NCBI RefSeq assembly: GCF_037055355.1 | Contig: NZ_CP146350.1 | Location: 2,565,001 to 2,629,000 of the forward strand | Direction: 5' to 3' | DNA from: Streptomyces sp. DG1A-41 | GTDB taxonomy: Bacteria; Actinomycetota; Actinomycetes; Streptomycetales; Streptomycetaceae | Length of the DNA stretch: 64,000 nucleotides | Shown: positions 18,314 to 28,216 of the stretch, piece by piece | How the letters are laid out: every line of letters begins with the position of its first letter | Numbering within the stretch: the first letter of the stretch is position 1 | Program-made: the position numbers and the translations under genes | Notes under the pieces: generated by a model | Seen by the model: the letters and a program-made list of their open reading frames with translations, nothing else | What the model was told of the DNA's origin: nothing | Databases searched by the model: none

Positions 18314-19443
18314 ATGCATCCCCGTGCGGAGAACGATGAGTACTCCACGGCATCGTCGGGACTCCCGAGCCCTACGCGTACGAGCACCGTGCTGGTCATC
18401 GGCATGGGCGACATGGGAGAGCGGCTCGCCTACCGCTTGGCGGGGGCGGGCGCGTGCGGCGCCTGGTGCTGGCCGGACGGTCCACCGAGACCGTCGAGGC
18501 TATCGCCGGCACCGCCGCAACCATCTCTGACGGCGTGGTCGAACCGGTCACGGTGAACGCGACCCGGCAGGACGAAGTCGCCGACCTGCTCACCCGTACG
18601 CGTCCCGACTTGGTGGTGCAATGCGCGGCTGTGCGGGGGCCCTGGTCGCTGGCGGGGCGCAAGGACGCGGCGGCTTCGGCCCTGCTCCGCGCCGGTCTGG
18701 CACTGCAACTTCCGTACCAGCTGCCGGTGTTGCTGGCCGTCATGCGAGCAACCCGGGACGCCGGTTACACCGGGCCGGTCGCGAATCTCTCGTTTCCTGA
18801 CGTGACCGGACCGATCCTCGCCCAGCTCGGACTGGCCCCCACCCTCGGACTCGGCAACGCCGCGATGATCGAGCTGCGCTGTCGCGCCGCGCTGCGCGCC
18901 GCCCGGCCGGATGCCGGGGTGCCGCGCATCCGCATCATCGGTCACCACTCTCAGCTGCTCGGCACCATGCTGTCCCGTGAACCGGCCGATCCCGCCGACC
19001 GTTGCAGGGTCTTCCTGGGCGAGGACGGACGACGCGCCGACAAGCTCGCCTACCAGGCGCCATCGATCATGCGGACCCAGCGCTACAACGAGGTCACGGC
19101 AGCAGCGACGATCCCCACGCTGCACGCTCTCCTGCCCGGCGCGGCCCCCCTGCGCTGTTCGGCTACCGCACCCGGCGGACTTCCGGGCGGCTATCCGGTA
19201 CGGATCGACGGTGGCGCCGTCACCCTTGACCTGCCGCCCGGGGTCGATCGAGCGGAGTCGATCGCGTTCAACGAAAAGCAGGCGCGCGGCGACGGCGTGG
19301 AGCACATCGACCACGAAGGCACCGCTTATTTCACCTCGGAGGCTCGCAACGCGGTCGCCGATTTCGCCCCCGGCCTTGCCGATCCGCTTCCGGTCGCCGA
19401 TCTGGAGCAACGGGCCAGGCACCTCGACGCATTACTCGCGTGA
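18314..19443 (+). CDS. NAD(P)-binding oxidoreductase, saccharopine dehydrogenase-like (frameshifted)
   Basis: Two overlapping frames together encode one protein of about 376 residues. The first frame has the Rossmann start [20 protein letters not shown]; the second continues [18 protein letters not shown] with the second strand, and [10 protein letters not shown] further on. The break lies between 18441 and 18455, next to a run of five G; restoring one base joins them. Overall layout resembles saccharopine dehydrogenase-like or homospermidine-synthase-like enzymes, but no specific substrate is recognisable. A perfect AGGAGGTGA Shine-Dalgarno precedes the ATG, 3 bases after the HAD stop. A TTA codon lies near the 3' end (19432-19434). 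Either a consensus error or a genuine mutation could explain the shift. Confidence 0.75.
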
Positions 19444-19454
19444 AAGGAATCTCC

Positions 19455-19688
19455 ATGGCAGATGAGAACGCCGACCTGACCATTCCCTACCGCGTGGTCG
19501 TCAATGACGAGGAGCAATACAGCATATGGCCCGCGGACAGGGAGGTCCCCGCGGGCTGGCGAGTAGTACGGGAAGCCGCCCCCAAAGCCGACTGCCTCGC
19601 GTACATAGAAGAAGTCTGGACTGATATGCGCCCGGCGAGCCTGCGCCGCAGAGCGGCCCTGTCGGAGCCCGCAGCTGGCGCACGCTGA
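19455..19688 (+). CDS. mbtH: MbtH-like protein
   Basis: A 77-residue MbtH-family chaperone of adenylation domains. The family core is clear: [17 protein letters not shown], then [16 protein letters not shown]. It starts at ATG 19455 behind AAAGGAA, 11 bases after the oxidoreductase stop. It should activate one or more A domains in the NRPS operon that begins 105 bases downstream. Confidence 0.93.
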   Translation: MADENADLTIPYRVVVNDEEQYSIWPADREVPAGWRVVREAAPKADCLAYIEEVWTDMRPASLRRRAALSEPAAGAR

Positions 19689-19792
19689 TCGATATTCGGC
19701 GGGCAGGGATCTGCCGCCTTGATGTCCACTCTGCCAGACCGTCAAAAATCCGCCGTTCAGACGTCTAGTACCGTTATCCGGCAGGAGCAGAC

Positions 19793-22700
19793 TTGAGCAG
19801 CATTGAGGATTCCACCCACCACGAGTTATTCCAGACTCCAGTGGATCAGACTTCTCTCCACGAACTGTTCGAAGCCCAGGTGGACCGCACCCCTGAAGGC
19901 ACCGCCCTGGTCTTCGAGGACCAGGAGTGGACCTACCGACAGCTCGACGAGCGAGCCAACCAGATCGCCTGGGGCCTGCTCGCACAGGGGGTCGGACCGG
20001 GGCACATCGTCGCCCTGCACACCCGCCGCTCCTTCTCGACGATCGCCGGACTGCTCGGTGTTCTGAAGGCCGGTGCCTGCTACCTGCCCGTCGACCCGGC
20101 ACTTCCCGCCGCCCGCATCGCCTACATGCTCGAGGACTCCGGCGCCACGCTCCTGCTCGCCGACCGTGCCACCGCCCGGACGGGCAGCCACCTGGACACC
20201 CTCGTCCTGGACGACGCGGCGACCTGGACGCGGCACTCCCGCAGCCGCCCGAAGGTCACGGTTCGCCCCAGCGATCTCGCCTACCTCATCTACACCTCGG
20301 GCTCCACGGGCCGGCCCAAGGCCGTCATGGTCCCGCACAGCGCCATCGTCAACCACACCGTCTGGGTCGTCTCGGACGTCTGGCGCGGCAAGCCACTGCG
20401 ATTCCTGCACCGCATGTCACTCAGCTTCGACGCCTCGAACCTGGAGATCTACGGTCCGCTGACCTCCGGCGGCACGGTCGTGCTCACCCCGAGCCAGACC
20501 GGGATCGACATGGACGAACTGCGGGAGCTGGTCACCGGCGGGCGGATCGACGTACTCGGGGTGACGCCGCCCGTGCTGCGCGAAGCCCTCGCCGTGCGTG
20601 CCCTGGCCGGGACGGGCTTGCGCTGGCTGATGTGCGGCGGAGAGTCGCTGGAGCCCGACCTGGTCGCCGAGTGCGCGGCGCAGGTCCCCGGCATCGAGGT
20701 GGTCAACTTCTACGGGCCGACCGAGACCTGCGTCAACTCGACCTACCTGCCCGCCCGCCTGCACCAGGGTCCGGGGCCGTTGCCCATCGGTTCGCCGATC
20801 CGCGACACCAGCGTGTACGTCGTGGACGAGACATTGAGCCCGGTCCCGGACGGCGAGGCCGGAGAGCTGCTGATCGGCGGCGCCGGGGTCACGCGCGGCT
20901 ACCACGACCGCCCGGGCCTGACCGCGGAACGCTTCATCCCGGACCCCTTCGGCCCCCCGGGCGCCCGCCTCTACCGCACGGGCGACCTCGTCCGCTGGGG
21001 AACGACGGGGCAACTGGAGTTCCTCGGCCGGATCGACCAGCAGGTCAAGCTGCGCGGCTTCCGCATCGAACTGGGCGAGATCGAAGCGATCCTGGCGGGG
21101 CTCGAAGGGGTCAAGGACGCCGTGGTGACCGCGATCCACCACCCGGCCCACGGGACCCGGCTGGCCGGCTACGTCACCGGAAGCGCGGACACCAGGGTGC
21201 TGCGCGCCGAGCTGAGTGCCCGGCTGCCGGACTACATGGTGCCGTCCACGCTCACCCGCCTGGACGCGCTCCCCCTGACGTCCGGCGGCAAGCTCGACCG
21301 TGCCGCCCTTCCCGAGCAGGACCCCGTCGGCTCCGGTGAGGATTACGTCAGCCCGCGGGACCCTACGGAACAGCTCCTCACGGACCTCGTCGCCGAAGTC
21401 CTGGGTATCGACCCGGCCCGCGTCGGCGCCCACGACGACTTCTTCGAGCTGGGCGGGCACTCGCTCCTGGTCACCCGGCTGATCGCGCGGGTCGGGGCCG
21501 TCCTCGCCGCCTCGCTGTCAGCGCGGGACGTGTTCCAGGACCGGACCGTCGCGAAGCTGGCCGGGCGACTGCGCCAGGCCCGGAGCGCAGCACCGGTCCA
21601 GCCGATCCGCCCCGCCGGACGCGGCGGCCGCGCACCCCTGTCACCGGCTCAGGAACGGCTGTGGTTCCTGGAGCAGCTGCAACCGGGAACCACCACGTAC
21701 ACGGCCGCCGTGGAGTACCGCCTCCTCGGCGTGCTGGACGCGGCGGCGCTGCGGGCGGCCCTGTCCGATGTGGTCGACCGCCACGATGCCCTGCGGACCG
21801 TCTTCCCCTCCGGTGGCGAGCGGCCGGAACAGGTCGTCCTGGAGCAGATCGACCTGCCGTGGGAATTCCACGACCTTCGAGGGCGGGACGCTGCCGCCGT
21901 ACGGGCACGCGTGAACGACATCGTGCGCGAACCGTTCGACCTGACCGCGGGCCCACTGCTCCGAGCCCAGCTCCTGGGTATCGGCGCGGAGGAGCACCTG
22001 TTCGTGCTGACCGTCCACCACATCGTTTTCGACGGCTGGTCCTTCAACGTTCTGACCCGCGAACTCGCGCACTGCTATCGGGCCCGGGTGGACCGGACCG
22101 CCCCGGACCTGCCGCAGATGTCGCTGCAGTACATCGACTTCGCGGACTGGCAACGGGACTGGCTGTCCAGCGGACTGGCCGCCGAACAGCTCGAGTACTG
22201 GCGGGACCGCCTGGCGGACGCGCCGGCCGCGCTGAACCTGCCGGCGGACCGGCCTCGCCCGGTCGTCCAGTCGCACCGAGGTGCGTTCGAGTCGGTGCTG
22301 ATCCCGCCGGAGCTGGTGGAGCGGCTCCGGGACCTCGGCAAGCGCGAAGGCGTCACCCTCTTCATGACCCTGCTGGCCGGGTTCAAGATCCTTCTTGCCC
22401 GCCACACCGCCAGCACGGACATCGTCGTGGGCACCCCCATCGCGAACCGCAACAGGATCGAGCTGGAGCAGCTGATCGGGTTCCTCGTCAACACCCTGCC
22501 GTTGCGCACCGACCTGAGCGGCGATCCCACCCTCTCCGAGCTGCTGGGCGGCATCCGGGAGACGTGCCTCGGCGCGTACGCCCATCAGGACGTGCCCTTC
22601 GAGCAGGTCGTGGAAGCCCTGCGGCCCGCGCGGGACCTGAGCAGGTCGCCGGTGGTCCAGGTCATGTTCGGATTCGACGTCACGGCAGCACGGGAGGACT

Positions 22701-24735
22701 CGCTGCGGGACGGCCTGAGTCTGGACTTCACCAGGCTCGAGAACGGCTTCGCCGTCTGCGACGTGATCCTCGACCTCGTGGACGGCCCCCGCGGAGTGAC
22801 CGGTGGCTTCACCTACGCGACGGACCTCTTCGACGCCACGACCATCCGCCGCATGGTCGGCCACTACCTCACCATCCTCGACTCAATGACGCGACACGAT
22901 CCGGCGACGCTGCGGACGTCACGGGTGGAGCTGTTGCCGGCCGCCGAGCGAGCCGAGCTCATCGCGGCCGGCACTGCACCCCAGACCACGTGGCCTGACC
23001 ACGTCGGCCTGCACGAAGAGTTCGCCCTGCAGGCGGACCGGACCCCGGACGCCATCGCGGTCCGCTGCGCCGAGCAGGCGTGGACATACCGTCAACTGGA
23101 CGAACGGGCCAACCGCATCGCCTGGCGACTGCGCAGCCAGGGCATCGGCTGCGAGGACGTGGTGGCGCTGTGCACCCAGCGGTCCCCGCACATGGTCGCC
23201 GGGGTGTTCGGCATTCTCAAGGCGGGCGCCGCCTACCTGCCCATCGACCCCGCGCTTCCGCCCGCTCGCATCCACTACATGCTCGACGACGCGGCCAGCA
23301 CCACGGTACTGACCGACCACGGCACGCTCCCCCGCGTCGAAGACCGGGGGAGGTGCTCCTCCTCGACGACGAGGACACCTGGACCCCTTACCCGACGGAC
23401 CGCCCGGCTGTCAGCGTGCACCACGACCATCTCGCCTACCTCATCTACACCTCCGGCTCCACCGGTCTGCCCAAGGCCGTGACGATGAGCCACCGGGGCA
23501 TCCATTGGCTGGCCGTATCCCTGGCGGGCGAGATCATCGGCGACGGACCGCCTCCGAAGGCGGTGGCGCTCAACTCCCCGGTCTTCTTCGACGGCCACGT
23601 CATCCAGTTCTCCTGGATGGCCGGCGGATCGACGATGGTGATCGTCCCCGAGGACGTCAGGCGCGATCCTCATCAACTGGTGGATCTCCTGATCCGCCAC
23701 GAGATCGATCTCATGGACTGCACGCCGTCCCAACTGGATATGGCGACGAGCTTCGGCGTGCTGGGCGACATCCCGGCCACAACGAAGATGCTCGTCATCG
23801 GAGAGGCGGTCAGCGAGAAGCTCTGGCGAACGCTGGGTGCGGGTCCCTGGCAGGCGTACAACCTGTACGGCCCGACCGAGACTCATGCCGCCACGATGAC
23901 GGTCATCGAACCGGCCGAGCCGCTGAGCATCGGTGTCCCGCTCCCGGGGTACGACGCCTTCGTCGTCGACGCGTCCGGTGAGCTCGTGCCACAGGGCGTG
24001 GCCGGGGAACTGCTCGTCGGCGGCGGCCGCATGGCGCGCGGCTACCACAACCGGCCGGCCCTCACCGCCGAGCGTTTCGTGCCCGACTCGTTCACCGGTC
24101 GCGCCGGGCGCCGACTGTATCGGACCGGCGACATCGTGCGGTCGACCTCGATGGGGGACCTGGAGTTCATCGGCCGCCGCGACAACCAGGTCAAGGTCCG
24201 GGGCTACCGGATCGAACTCGGTGAGATTGAGGCGGCGATCCTGCGCGAGCCGGGCGTCACCGCCAGCGCGGTGATGCTGCGGGACGGGCCCGCCGGGGAC
24301 ACGCGCATCATCGCGTACTTCGTGGCCCCGTCGACGACGACGGAAGCGCACGTCCTGCGGGCGCTGGAGAGCCGGCTGCCGGAGTACATGATCCCGTCGG
24401 CCCTCCTCCGGCTCGACAGCTTCCCGATGACCAGGAACGGGAAGGTCGACCGGTCCGCGATGCCGGAGGCGACGTCCGTCGCCGCCGTCGAAGGGGAGGC
24501 CACACCTCCGGGCGACGAGACGGAGACCCTGCTGACCGGCCTGTGGTCGGAGCTGTTGGACGACCCGGGCCTGGGCGTCCACAGCCACTTCTTCAAGAGC
24601 GGCGGCCATTCGCTGCTGGCCATACAGCTGATCGCGCGGATCAACAAGGCATGCGCGGTCGACCTGCCGGTGCAGGTGCTGTTCCACAACCCGACACCCC
24701 ACGACATGGCAAAGGAGCTGCGCACGTGGAGTTGA
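19793..24735 (+). CDS. NRPS, A-T-C-A-T (frameshifted)
   Basis: A bimodular NRPS of about 1,647 residues. A1 has YTSGSTGRPKA, SFDASNLEI, NFYGPTE and KLRGFRIELGEIE. T1 has LGGHSLL (Ser about 556). The C domain has an intact HHIVFDG (about 742). A2 has YTSGSTGLPKA, an unusual FFDGHVIQF core, NLYGPTE and KVRGYRIELGEIE. T2 has SGGHSLL (about 1603). By eye A1 pocket residues are D-A-L-V-M-G-F-V-N-K and A2 are D-G-I-C-V-G-L-A-A-K; I do not recognise either with certainty. No epimerisation or TE domain is present; TE is on the protein at 36373. A shift at the five-G run 23346-23350 splits A2, and adding one G restores the frame. The TTG start has GCAGGAG just upstream. Confidence 0.9.
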
Positions 24736-25412
24736 ACTTCGTTCTGATGCTGACCGAACAGGACCGGACCATTCCGGACGCGGTCGATGTGTACCAAAAG
24801 CTGTCGGTCGACGAGCTCCGGCTCATCGCCTTCAAGGACGTGGGCACCGATCCTCACATGGCCAGAGACCTGACCGATGCCGCGCACGCGGACGGCCGGT
24901 CGGTCCTGCTTGAGCTGGCCGACACGAGTGACGCCGGCCAGGAGGCCGGATGCCGGCTGGCGCTGGACCTCGGCGTCGACCAGGTGATCGGAACGTGGCG
25001 GCCGGGCGCGGCAGCGGCCTTCGCGGGCAACGACTCGATCGCGTACTGGCCGTTCGTCGGAGCCCTGTCCGGAAGCCCGCTGGTGCTGGACAGCTCGCCC
25101 GACGAGCTGGCCGCCGAGGCGCAGCGGCTGAGCGCGACGGACGGCGTGGCGGGCGTGGTCCTCATGCCGTACCGGCAGACCTCCTTCGACCCGGTGCTGC
25201 TGATGGAGCGCACCGCGTCCGCGGCGACCGTGCCCTTGTTGATCGCGGGGGGCGTGCGCGACGCGGCGCAGATCACCGACATCGCAGCCGCGGGCGCCTG
25301 GGGCTTCACCATGGGCGGCGCCGCGCTCGCGGACCGGCACGACGATCCGGCCTCGGTGACCCAGCGCGTCTCCGAGATCATGCGGCTTTCCCGGCAAGCC
25401 GACGCGTCCTGA
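24726..25412 (+). CDS. TIM-barrel protein with phosphate-binding motif, unknown substrate
   Basis: A 228-residue protein starting with GTG inside the NRPS 3' end, overlapping it by 10 bases. Alternating beta-alpha periodicity is visible. The C-terminus has VPLLIAGGVRDAAQITDIAA and WGFTMGGAAL, the two phosphate-binding strands of HisA/HisF and phosphoribosyl-isomerase-like TIM barrels. I cannot name the reaction; an isomerase, epimerase or aldolase acting on a phosphorylated substrate is inferred. It lies directly before a threonine-synthase-like enzyme, and a HAD phosphatase is in the same operon. The three could make a non-standard amino acid from a phosphorylated precursor. Confidence 0.7.
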   Translation: MELNFVLMLTEQDRTIPDAVDVYQKLSVDELRLIAFKDVGTDPHMARDLTDAAHADGRSVLLELADTSDAGQEAGCRLALDLGVDQVIGTWRPGAAAAFAGNDSIAYWPFVGALSGSPLVLDSSPDELAAEAQRLSATDGVAGVVLMPYRQTSFDPVLLMERTASAATVPLLIAGGVRDAAQITDIAAAGAWGFTMGGAALADRHDDPASVTQRVSEIMRLSRQADAS

Positions 25413-25435
25413 ATTTCCTCCGAAGGAGCGAGAGA

Positions 25436-26594
25436 ATGAAGCTCATCTGCAACACGTGCTCCAGCGTGCCCGGTACCGGCCCGGTGGACGGCCCCAACGA
25501 ATGGCTGTGCACCCGCTGCGGCGAAGCACTGACGCAGTCCCTCCCCGACGTCGGGAGCTGGGCGGACGCGGTCACCGACACCCCGGGGGTCGGCCGCTAC
25601 GCCGCGCTCCTCCCGGTGTCCGAGCCGGACAACCTGCGCAGCAACGAGAAGGCTCTGGTCCCCGTGGAGAGCCCGCGGCTGGCCGAATCGCTCGGTGTCG
25701 CGTCCGTGCGGCTGCTGCCGCAGACCTGGAACGACACCGGCACGTTCAAGGACAACGAGGGCGTGCTCATAGCGGCCAAGTGCCTCGAGTGGGGGCTGTC
25801 GTCGGTGTCCATGCACAGCTCCGGCAACACCGCACGGTCTTACCAGTACTACACGGACAGGCTGGGCATCACGTGCACGGCGTTCGTGCCGCAGGCCTCC
25901 GCCTACAAGTGCCCGACCACGTCGATGGGCAAGTCGCGCGTGGTGGCCGTGCCGGGCAACATGGCCGACGCGGCCGAGGCGGCCATCGCGTTCAGCAAGG
26001 AGCACGGCGCACTGCGGCTGACCCCGAGCCAGTGGAAAATCGAGGGCAAGGTACCGCTGGGGCTAGCGATCGCGGAGCGGTGCGCGGACGCCACGATCGT
26101 CGCGGTGACGATCGCCAGCGGCTACGGCCCGCTCGGCATCGAGCGCGGCATCCGCCGCGCCGGGGAGGCGGGACTGCCGACGGTGGGCGAGCACACGTAC
26201 CACCTGTTCCAGGCAGCGGACGCCGGAGTCCTCGGCGAGGCGCTGCGGGACGGCCGTGACGAGATCGACCTGGGTGACATGGTGCCGCCGGAGCAGGCCT
26301 TCGAACCCACCCTCCAGTCGACGAACCCGAACCGCACGCTGCCGTTGGTCCGTCAGCTGGTGGCGGAAACCGGCGCGCGCGTCGACCCCGTGGAGCCGTC
26401 ACAGGTGGAGGCGGAGGCGCAGCTGCTGCTCGACGCCTGCGCCGAGCTGGACATTCCGCTGGCGTACGAGACGGAGAAGTCCGCCTTCATCTGCTGGGGC
26501 GGGCTGCGGCAGGCCGCGCAGGCCTGGCCTGGCACCCGACGACCGGATCGTCATGGTGGTCAGCGGATCGACGCCGCTCGACCGGCTGCCTTAG
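25436..26594 (+). CDS. Threonine synthase-like PLP enzyme (frameshifted near 3' end)
   Basis: A protein of about 386 residues of the fold type II PLP family. An N-terminal zinc-ribbon-like segment has CNTC and CTRC pairs, as in archaeal-type threonine and cysteate synthases. The PLP lysine lies in NDTGTFKDNEG, and SSGNTARSYQYY fits the substrate phosphate or carboxylate loop. The reaction is probably beta- or gamma-replacement or elimination on a phosphorylated amino acid. Near 26520 the coding frame changes: GLAPDDRIVMVVSGSTPLDR continues the family-like C-terminus and stops at 26594, whereas the unshifted frame gives a low-complexity tail ending at 26632. One extra base in the repeated GGCCT stretch explains it. 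ATG follows AAGGAG. It probably supplies a building block for an A domain in the operon. Confidence 0.75.
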
Positions 26595-26628
26595 TCACGA
26601 CAGTCACGACGGAGCGGGCCAGACTGGA

Positions 26629-28173
26629 ATGAACTCGAACACCACACCTCTGTACGAGTGGTTCGCCGCCTCGGCGAAGCGCTGCCCGGATCTGCCCGCG
26701 CTGCAGACAGCGGATCAGGTCGTCAGCTACGCGGAACTCGAAGGCATGGCGCGGAACATTGCCGTCCGGCTGCTCGAAGCACATGACGGCGTCGTGCCCA
26801 GGCGGGTCGGTCTGCTGGCGGCAGCGGGCACGCTTTCCGCGTACGCCGGGTACCTCGCCGTCCAACGGCTCGGTGCCGCGGTCGTGCCGCTCAACCCGTC
26901 GTCCCCCGCCGCTCGTAACGCGGTCATCGGTCGAGCCGCCGGGCTTGACCTGGTGCTGGTCGACCCGGAAGTCGACCAGGAAAGGGCCGGCGCCGACCTG
27001 CCCGCCCGAATACTCGCCGCGGACTGCGGCGGGAATTCGGGTGCGGGTGACCTTCCTGAAATCGTCGTCCGGACGGAAGACCTGGCCTATATATTGTTCA
27101 CCTCGGGCTCCACCGGTGAGCCCAAAGGGGTGCCTATTGCGCACCGCAATATATCGGCGTATCTGAGCCACTGCATCGCGCATTACGAGCTTGCGCCCGG
27201 GTGCCGCGTGCTTCAACCATTCGACCTGACCTTCGATCTGTCGGTGCTGGCGATGTTCGCAGCGTTCGGCTCCGGCGCCACGGTGGTGGTCCCCGGTCGC
27301 AATGATCTGCTGGCGGCGGCCCGGTTCGTGCGGCGCCAAGAGCTGACGCACTGGTTCTCGGTCCCCTCGGTGATCTCCTTGACGCAGCGGGTGGAACCCC
27401 TGCGGCCGGGGTCGATGCCCACGCTGCGGCACAGCGTGTTCGCCGGCGAGCCGCTCACCCTCCAACAGGCCGAAGCCTGGCACGCGGCAGCGCCGAACGG
27501 GGTGGTGGAGAACGCCTACGGGCCGACCGAACTCACCATCATCAGCACGGAGTACGTGTTGCCCAAGGAGGTGGCGCGATGGCCGCGTACATCCAACGGA
27601 ACAGTTCCCATTGGGCACGGCCTCAGCTCACTGGAATGCGTTGTTCTGGACGCCGACGGAAGGGAGGCCGAGGAGGGTGAGCTGTGCGTCAGGGGTTCGC
27701 AACGCTTCGCCGGATATCTCGACCCGGCGAACAACGAGAACCGATTCCTGACCTACGAAGGAGACAAAGCAACGTCGTACGATCCGGGGACCCCGCTGAC
27801 TGACCGGCATTGGTACCGAACCGGTGACCGGGTTCGTGTCAGTGCTGACGGCTACATCTACTGTGAGCGTCTGGACCATCAGGTCAAGGTGCGCGGATAC
27901 CGCATCGAACTGGGCGAGATCGAAGCAGTACTGCGGGAACAGCCCGGGGTGCGGGACGCCATCGTGGTCGCCCGATCGGCACCCGGCGGCGACGCCGAAC
28001 TGGCCGCTGCGTGCACGGGCCGGATCGGCAGCACCGAAGTCCTGCTCCAAACGCTCCGGGAAAGGCTTCCCTCCTACATGGTTCCTGCCTCGCTAACAGC
28101 GTTCGAAGCCTTTCCGCTCAATGCCAACGGAAAGGTCGACCGGCGACGGTTGGCCGAGGAACTGTCCAGTTGA
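26629..28173 (+). CDS. Stand-alone NRPS adenylation domain
   Basis: A 514-residue adenylation domain without a carrier. Motifs: FTSGSTGEPKGV (A3), TFDLSVLAMF (A4), NAYGPTELT (A5), YRTGDRV (A7), KVRGYRIELGEIE (A8) and NGKVDRR (A10 lysine). By eye the pocket reads D-L-L-S-V-A-A-I-I-K, small and non-polar, with no match I can name. The operon has three T domains but only two covalently linked A domains, so this enzyme most likely loads the T domain of the C-T-TE protein at 36373 in trans. It directly follows the threonine-synthase-like gene, so that enzyme's product is the obvious candidate substrate. The ATG overlaps the TGA of the unshifted upstream frame. Confidence 0.88.
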   Translation: MNSNTTPLYEWFAASAKRCPDLPALQTADQVVSYAELEGMARNIAVRLLEAHDGVVPRRVGLLAAAGTLSAYAGYLAVQRLGAAVVPLNPSSPAARNAVIGRAAGLDLVLVDPEVDQERAGADLPARILAADCGGNSGAGDLPEIVVRTEDLAYILFTSGSTGEPKGVPIAHRNISAYLSHCIAHYELAPGCRVLQPFDLTFDLSVLAMFAAFGSGATVVVPGRNDLLAAARFVRRQELTHWFSVPSVISLTQRVEPLRPGSMPTLRHSVFAGEPLTLQQAEAWHAAAPNGVVENAYGPTELTIISTEYVLPKEVARWPRTSNGTVPIGHGLSSLECVVLDADGREAEEGELCVRGSQRFAGYLDPANNENRFLTYEGDKATSYDPGTPLTDRHWYRTGDRVRVSADGYIYCERLDHQVKVRGYRIELGEIEAVLREQPGVRDAIVVARSAPGGDAELAAACTGRIGSTEVLLQTLRERLPSYMVPASLTAFEAFPLNANGKVDRRRLAEELSS

Positions 28174-28216
28174 GCCGCCCCAGTTGGAAGATCCGACTCG
28201 GAAAGGGAACATAGTG

